Source of the DNA: Gammaproteobacteria bacterium
GTDB lineage: Bacteria; Pseudomonadota; Gammaproteobacteria; UBA5335; SLRW01
Direction: 5' to 3'
NCBI GenBank assembly: GCA_007130745.1
Contig: SLRW01000005.1
Coordinates: 1-42,152, forward strand
DNA length: 42,152 bases
Shown here: one piece after another, positions 39,057 to 42,152 of the stretch
Numbering within the stretch: the first letter of the stretch is position 1
Layout of the letters: each line of letters starts with the position of its first letter
Notes under the pieces: generated by a model
Database searches by the model: none
The model's input: the letters and a program-made list of their open reading frames with translations, nothing else
Told to the model about the DNA's origin: nothing
Made by a program: the position numbers and the translations under genes

Positions 39057-40441
39057 GCATTGAAGTCAAGGTCCCTCAGCTGCCGGAGTCGGTAGAAGAC
39101 GCGACCATCGCGAGCTGGCACAAGCAAAAGGGCGACCGGGTCAGCCGTGATGAGAATCTGGTGGACCTGGAAACAGACAAGGTGGTGCTGGAAGTTCCAG
39201 CCCCGGCTGACGGGGTAATGGGCGAAATTCTCCGCGGCGAAGGCGACACCGTCACCGCGGGTGAAGTGCTGGCCATGCTTGAGGAAGGTGCCGACGCGGG
39301 CAAGAAGGACGACAACAAGGACGCGGCCGTCAAAGCGACTGCTAATGACAAGGTCGAGTCATCTGATGATAAAGCCCTTGCCGAGAAAGAAAGCAGCGCA
39401 TCAAAGGCCGATGCCGATGAGCGTGTCGGGACGGACAACGGCGAAGCCGGTGGTGATCCGGGGCCGCTTAGCCCGGCAGTACGGCGCCTGGTCCAGGAGC
39501 ATGATATAGACCCCTCGCGAATTTCCGGCACGGGAAAAGATGGCAGGATTACCAAGGCTGATGTGCTGGCCTGGATGGAAGGCGGCGGTAGCAGCGAGGA
39601 AGCCGGGCCAACTCCGCAGTCCGGGAGCAAGCCTGCCGAGGCGCCACCTGGCCGCCCGGCCGCGCCCGCGCCACGACGTCAGAGCGCTGATCCGGAGTCG
39701 GAGGACATCTCTCCGGATGCCGATATTATCCCGGGCGGCAAACGTCAGGAACAGCGGGTGCCGATGACGCGCCTGCGCCGGCGTATCGCCGAGCGGCTGG
39801 TCGAGGCACAGCAGACCGCCGCTATCCTGACCACCTGGAACGAAGTCGATCTGGGCGCGGTGGGTGAGCTGCGCCAGCGCTACAAGGATACCTTCGAGAA
39901 GGAATACGACGTCCGTCTCGGCTATATGTCCTTTTTCGTCAAGGCTGCGGTCGAAGCCCTGAAGCGCTTCCCGGTCATCAATGCTTCGGTCGACGGCACC
40001 GATGTGGTCTATCACGGCTACTTTGATATCGGTATCGCCGTGTCCGCCCCTCGCGGGTTGGTAGTGCCCATTCTGCGGGATGCCGACCAGATGAGCTTTG
40101 CCGAGGTGGAGCAGGGCATTGTTGATTTCGCCGCCCGGGCCCGTGACGGCAGCTTGACCATGGATGATCTCACCGGGGGCACCTTCAGTATTACCAACGG
40201 GGGTGTTTTTGGTTCGCTGATGTCCTCACCCATTCTCAACCCGCCGCAGAGCGCCATTCTCGGGATGCACAAGATTCAACAGCGGCCCATGGTGGTGGAT
40301 GGCGAGATCGTGGCGCGGCCGATGATGTATCTGGCCCTGTCCTACGATCATCGACTGGTCGATGGCAAGGATGCGGTGCAGTTTCTGGTGGTGATCAAGG
40401 AACTGCTCGAGGATCCGGCGCGGCTGATGCTGCAGATTTGA
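39053..40441 (+). CDS. sucB: Dihydrolipoyllysine succinyltransferase (OGDH E2)
   Basis: Transfers succinyl from lipoamide to CoA and forms the OGDH core. The 462-residue protein has one lipoyl domain (1-77, Lys43 in LETDKVVLEVP) and a very acidic/lysine-rich linker (about 80-140). The subunit-binding domain follows (LSPAVRRLVQEHDIDPSRISGTGKDGRITKADVLAW), then an acidic hinge, and a catalytic domain ending with SYDHRLVDGKDAVQFL. The lipoyl domain is of the OGDH type (PQLPESVEDATIASW), clearly different from the PDH ones here. It is coupled to sucA by ATGA. Confidence 0.97.
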   Translation: MSIEVKVPQLPESVEDATIASWHKQKGDRVSRDENLVDLETDKVVLEVPAPADGVMGEILRGEGDTVTAGEVLAMLEEGADAGKKDDNKDAAVKATANDKVESSDDKALAEKESSASKADADERVGTDNGEAGGDPGPLSPAVRRLVQEHDIDPSRISGTGKDGRITKADVLAWMEGGGSSEEAGPTPQSGSKPAEAPPGRPAAPAPRRQSADPESEDISPDADIIPGGKRQEQRVPMTRLRRRIAERLVEAQQTAAILTTWNEVDLGAVGELRQRYKDTFEKEYDVRLGYMSFFVKAAVEALKRFPVINASVDGTDVVYHGYFDIGIAVSAPRGLVVPILRDADQMSFAEVEQGIVDFAARARDGSLTMDDLTGGTFSITNGGVFGSLMSSPILNPPQSAILGMHKIQQRPMVVDGEIVARPMMYLALSYDHRLVDGKDAVQFLVVIKELLEDPARLMLQI

Positions 40442-40508
40442 TACGCGCGCGCTCCGGCACTGGGCTGGAGACGCATGGGCGCGTTTGTGATTGTTTACCG
40501 GGGGTAAC

Positions 40509-41945
40509 ATGGCAGTAAAAAAATTTGATGTCGTAGTTATAGGAGCCGGGCCGGCCGGTTATGTGGCGGCCATCCGCTGCGCCCAACTGGGGCTGAAGAC
40601 AGCTTGCATTGATGACTGGACCGGCCGTGACGGCAAGACCGCGCTGGGCGGCACCTGTCTGAATGCCGGCTGCATCCCGTCCAAGGCGATGCTGGAAGTT
40701 TCGGAAATCTATGCCCGCACCAGTGCCGGCATGGATGATTTTGGCATCAAGACCAGCGGCGTGCAGCTCGACCTCGCCGCCATGCACAAACACAAGAGCA
40801 AGGTGGTGCGTACCCTGACCGGGGGTATTGAAGGCCTGTTCAAGACCAACAAAATCACGCGCATGGAAGGGCGGGGCAAGCTCCTCAGTAACAATCGGGT
40901 TGAATTCACGCCGTTGAAGAAAAACGCCAGGTCCGAAGAAATTGAAGCCGAACATGTGATCCTGGCCAGCGGTTCACGACCGGTGGATATCGACTCGGCG
41001 CCGATGGATGGCGAGCGTATTGTGGATTCCTGGGGTGCGCTTGATTTTGAGGAAGTACCCAAAAAGCTCGGCGTCATTGGCGCCGGGGTGATCGGCCTGG
41101 AATTGGGCAGCGTATGGCGGCGTCTGGGCAGCGAAGTGGTGTTGCTTGAAGCCCAGGACCAGTTCCTGGCCTTTGCCGACCGTGATCTGGGCAAGCATGC
41201 GCTCAAGTCCTTCCAGAAGCAGGGTCTTGATATTCGTCTGGGCTGCCGGGTGCTTTCCGGCAAGGCCACGGCCAAACAGGTGGCGGTGGAATACGAGGAT
41301 GCCAGCGGCAAGAAGCAGACGCTGAAGTTTGATCGTCTGGTTGTCTCGGTGGGCCGTCGGCCCAATACCGACAATCTGGCGGTGGAAGAGGCCGGGTTGC
41401 AGCTTGATGAAAAGGGGTATGTGGATATAGACGAGGATTGCCGCACGAACCTGCCCGGCGTCTATGCCATTGGCGACGTAGTGCGCGGCCCGATGCTGGC
41501 CCACAAGGGCTCGGAAGAGGGCATGGCAGTGGCCGAGACCATTGCCGGTGGCAAGGGCCATGTGAACTACGAGGCCATTCCGTCGGTTGTGTATACCCAC
41601 CCTGAAATTGCCTGGGTAGGGCGCAATGAGGAAGAACTCAAGGCGGCTGGTGTGGAATATCGCGTGGGCACTTTCCCTTATGCCGCGGCGGGTCGTGCGC
41701 ATGCCATGGGTGAGACCGAGGGCATCGTCAAGATACTGGCCGATGCCGATACCGATCGCCTGCTGGGGGTGCATATTTTCGGCCACAATGCCGGCGAGTT
41801 GATCGGCGAGGCCGTGGTAGCGATGGAATTCGAGGCCAGCGCCGAGGATCTGGCGCGCACTATTCACGCCCATCCCACGCTGTCGGAGGCCATTCACGAG
41901 GCTGCCCTCAACGTGGACAAGCGGGCGATACATATCAAGAACTGA
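40509..41945 (+). CDS. lpd: Dihydrolipoyl dehydrogenase (E3, OGDH-linked)
   Basis: The E3 subunit for OGDH. It is 478 residues from ATG 40509 (GGGGGT just upstream), starting AVKKFDVVVIGAGPAGYVAAIRCAQLG. The redox disulfide is in GGTCLNAGCIPSK and the NAD site is GVIGAGVIGLELG. The FAD region is GVYAIGDVVRGPMLAHKGSEEGM, and the C-terminal HAHPTLSEA holds the active-site His. It has no lipoyl domain, unlike the PDH E3 of this window, so the cell has two non-identical E3 enzymes. sucB-lpd spacing is 67 bases. Confidence 0.97.
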   Translation: MAVKKFDVVVIGAGPAGYVAAIRCAQLGLKTACIDDWTGRDGKTALGGTCLNAGCIPSKAMLEVSEIYARTSAGMDDFGIKTSGVQLDLAAMHKHKSKVVRTLTGGIEGLFKTNKITRMEGRGKLLSNNRVEFTPLKKNARSEEIEAEHVILASGSRPVDIDSAPMDGERIVDSWGALDFEEVPKKLGVIGAGVIGLELGSVWRRLGSEVVLLEAQDQFLAFADRDLGKHALKSFQKQGLDIRLGCRVLSGKATAKQVAVEYEDASGKKQTLKFDRLVVSVGRRPNTDNLAVEEAGLQLDEKGYVDIDEDCRTNLPGVYAIGDVVRGPMLAHKGSEEGMAVAETIAGGKGHVNYEAIPSVVYTHPEIAWVGRNEEELKAAGVEYRVGTFPYAAAGRAHAMGETEGIVKILADADTDRLLGVHIFGHNAGELIGEAVVAMEFEASAEDLARTIHAHPTLSEAIHEAALNVDKRAIHIKN

Positions 41946-41961
41946 CTGGCGTCAATTCTTG

Positions 41962-42042
41962 CGTGTTCCGTTTTCCGTGTTCTGTTTTCCGAAGAGATCG
42001 GTCGAAGCCATTCGGAACACGGTAAACGGAACACGGAAAACG
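41962..42042. repeat. Imperfect palindrome built of CGTKTTC heptamers
   Basis: Left of the centre, 41962-41989 reads as four heptamers CGTGTTC, CGTTTTC, CGTGTTC, TGTTTTC followed by CGAA. The region from about 42011 to 42042 reads as their reverse complement (TTCG then GAACACG, GTAAACG, GAACACG, GAAAACG). The arms are about 32 bases with a few mismatches and a 17-base loop. It lies between lpd and its terminator. It resembles, in design but not in sequence, the palindrome at 968-1060. Confidence 0.8.
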
Positions 42043-42076
42043 AAAAGGGGCTGCGCCTTTGGCGCAGCCCCTTTTT
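42043..42076. terminator. Bidirectional terminator between lpd and tRNA-Val
   Basis: AAAA precedes an 11-base perfect stem (42047-42057 with 42061-42071) with a TTT loop, then five T at 42072-42076. It terminates sucAB-lpd on the plus strand and can serve the minus-strand tRNA-Val gene. Confidence 0.97.
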
Positions 42077-42078
42077 AT

Positions 42079-42152
42079 TGGTGGGCGATGCTGGGATTGA
42101 ACCAGCGACCCCTGCCGTGTGAAGGCAGTGCTCTCCCGCTGAGCTAATCGCC
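42079..42152 (-). tRNA. tRNA-Val (anticodon CAC), first base cut off by the window edge
   Basis: Read on the minus strand this is a standard 75-base tRNA lacking only its first G, which would be base 42153. The acceptor stem GGCGAT(...)ATCGCCC is followed by discriminator A and an encoded CCA. The D arm is GCTC...GAGC. The anticodon arm CTGCC-TTCACAC-GGCAG gives anticodon CAC, which reads valine GTG. The T arm is GCTGG-TTCAATC-CCAGC. Confidence 0.97.

Noticed and set aside
1..42152. Signs of prophage, insertion sequence, CRISPR array, integrase or toxin-antitoxin island
   Set aside because: None of the proteins resemble transposase, integrase, phage structural or Cas families. The repeats found are isolated intergenic palindromes, not spaced arrays. 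The only toxin-related hint is the disputed ygfX-sdhE pair.

Overview
The window is a GC-rich stretch of chromosome from a non-enteric gammaproteobacterium. It carries several gene neighbourhoods typical of that class: the DedA/YqaA-nlpD junction, hom-thrC, prfB-lysS, ygfZ, sdhCDAB-sdhE-ygfX, nadB divergent from rpoE-rseABC-mucD, lepA-lepB-rnc-era-recO-pdxJ, aceEF-lpd and sucAB-lpd. I cannot name the genus. I see no prophage, insertion sequence, transposase, CRISPR array or integrase. It is almost entirely core metabolism and housekeeping, densely packed and with many 1-8 base gene overlaps.

Layout. (1) 1-2840: end of a DedA-type membrane protein, nlpD, an AT-rich palindrome, an Mth938-like gene on the minus strand and an AlaC-type aminotransferase. 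(2) 2915-6453: homoserine dehydrogenase, threonine synthase and a COG4255/RpfE-type protein. (3) 6568-10245: prfB with an intact programmed +1 frameshift, lysS, and ygfZ on the opposite strand. (4) 10366-15318: a succinate dehydrogenase operon that starts with a 58-residue SDHAF4-like (DUF1674) gene, runs through sdhCDAB, sdhE, ygfX and an unrecognised membrane protein, and ends at a strong bidirectional terminator. (5) 15340-17872, minus strand: an outer-membrane barrel protein and nadB. (6) 17979-28499: the sigma-E regulon core (rpoE, rseA, rseB, rseC, mucD), then a glutaredoxin-like gene, lepA, lepB, a DUF4845 gene, rnc, era, recO and pdxJ. (7) 28645-35761, minus strand: aceE-aceF-lpdA (pyruvate dehydrogenase) followed by a sugar-type DegT aminotransferase. 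(8) 36144-41945, plus strand: sucA-sucB-lpd (2-oxoglutarate dehydrogenase), then a convergent terminator and tRNA-Val(CAC), which lacks its first base at the window edge.

How the genes work together. The two 2-oxoacid dehydrogenase complexes are divergently arranged around a 382-base gap, and each has its own E3. The PDH-linked E3 carries an N-terminal lipoyl domain nearly identical to that of the adjacent E2. Succinate dehydrogenase is bracketed by two different candidate assembly factors. The envelope-stress sigma factor has a near-consensus sigma-E promoter that overlaps the presumed nadB promoter on the other strand.

I did not find a new multi-gene system. The most useful observations are: the unlisted SDHAF4-like gene at the head of sdh; an uncharacterised membrane gene at its tail; three places where a usual neighbour is absent (rpoS after nlpD, recJ before prfB, acpS after pdxJ); and intergenic inverted repeats, two of them built from short tandem units, at some of these junctions.
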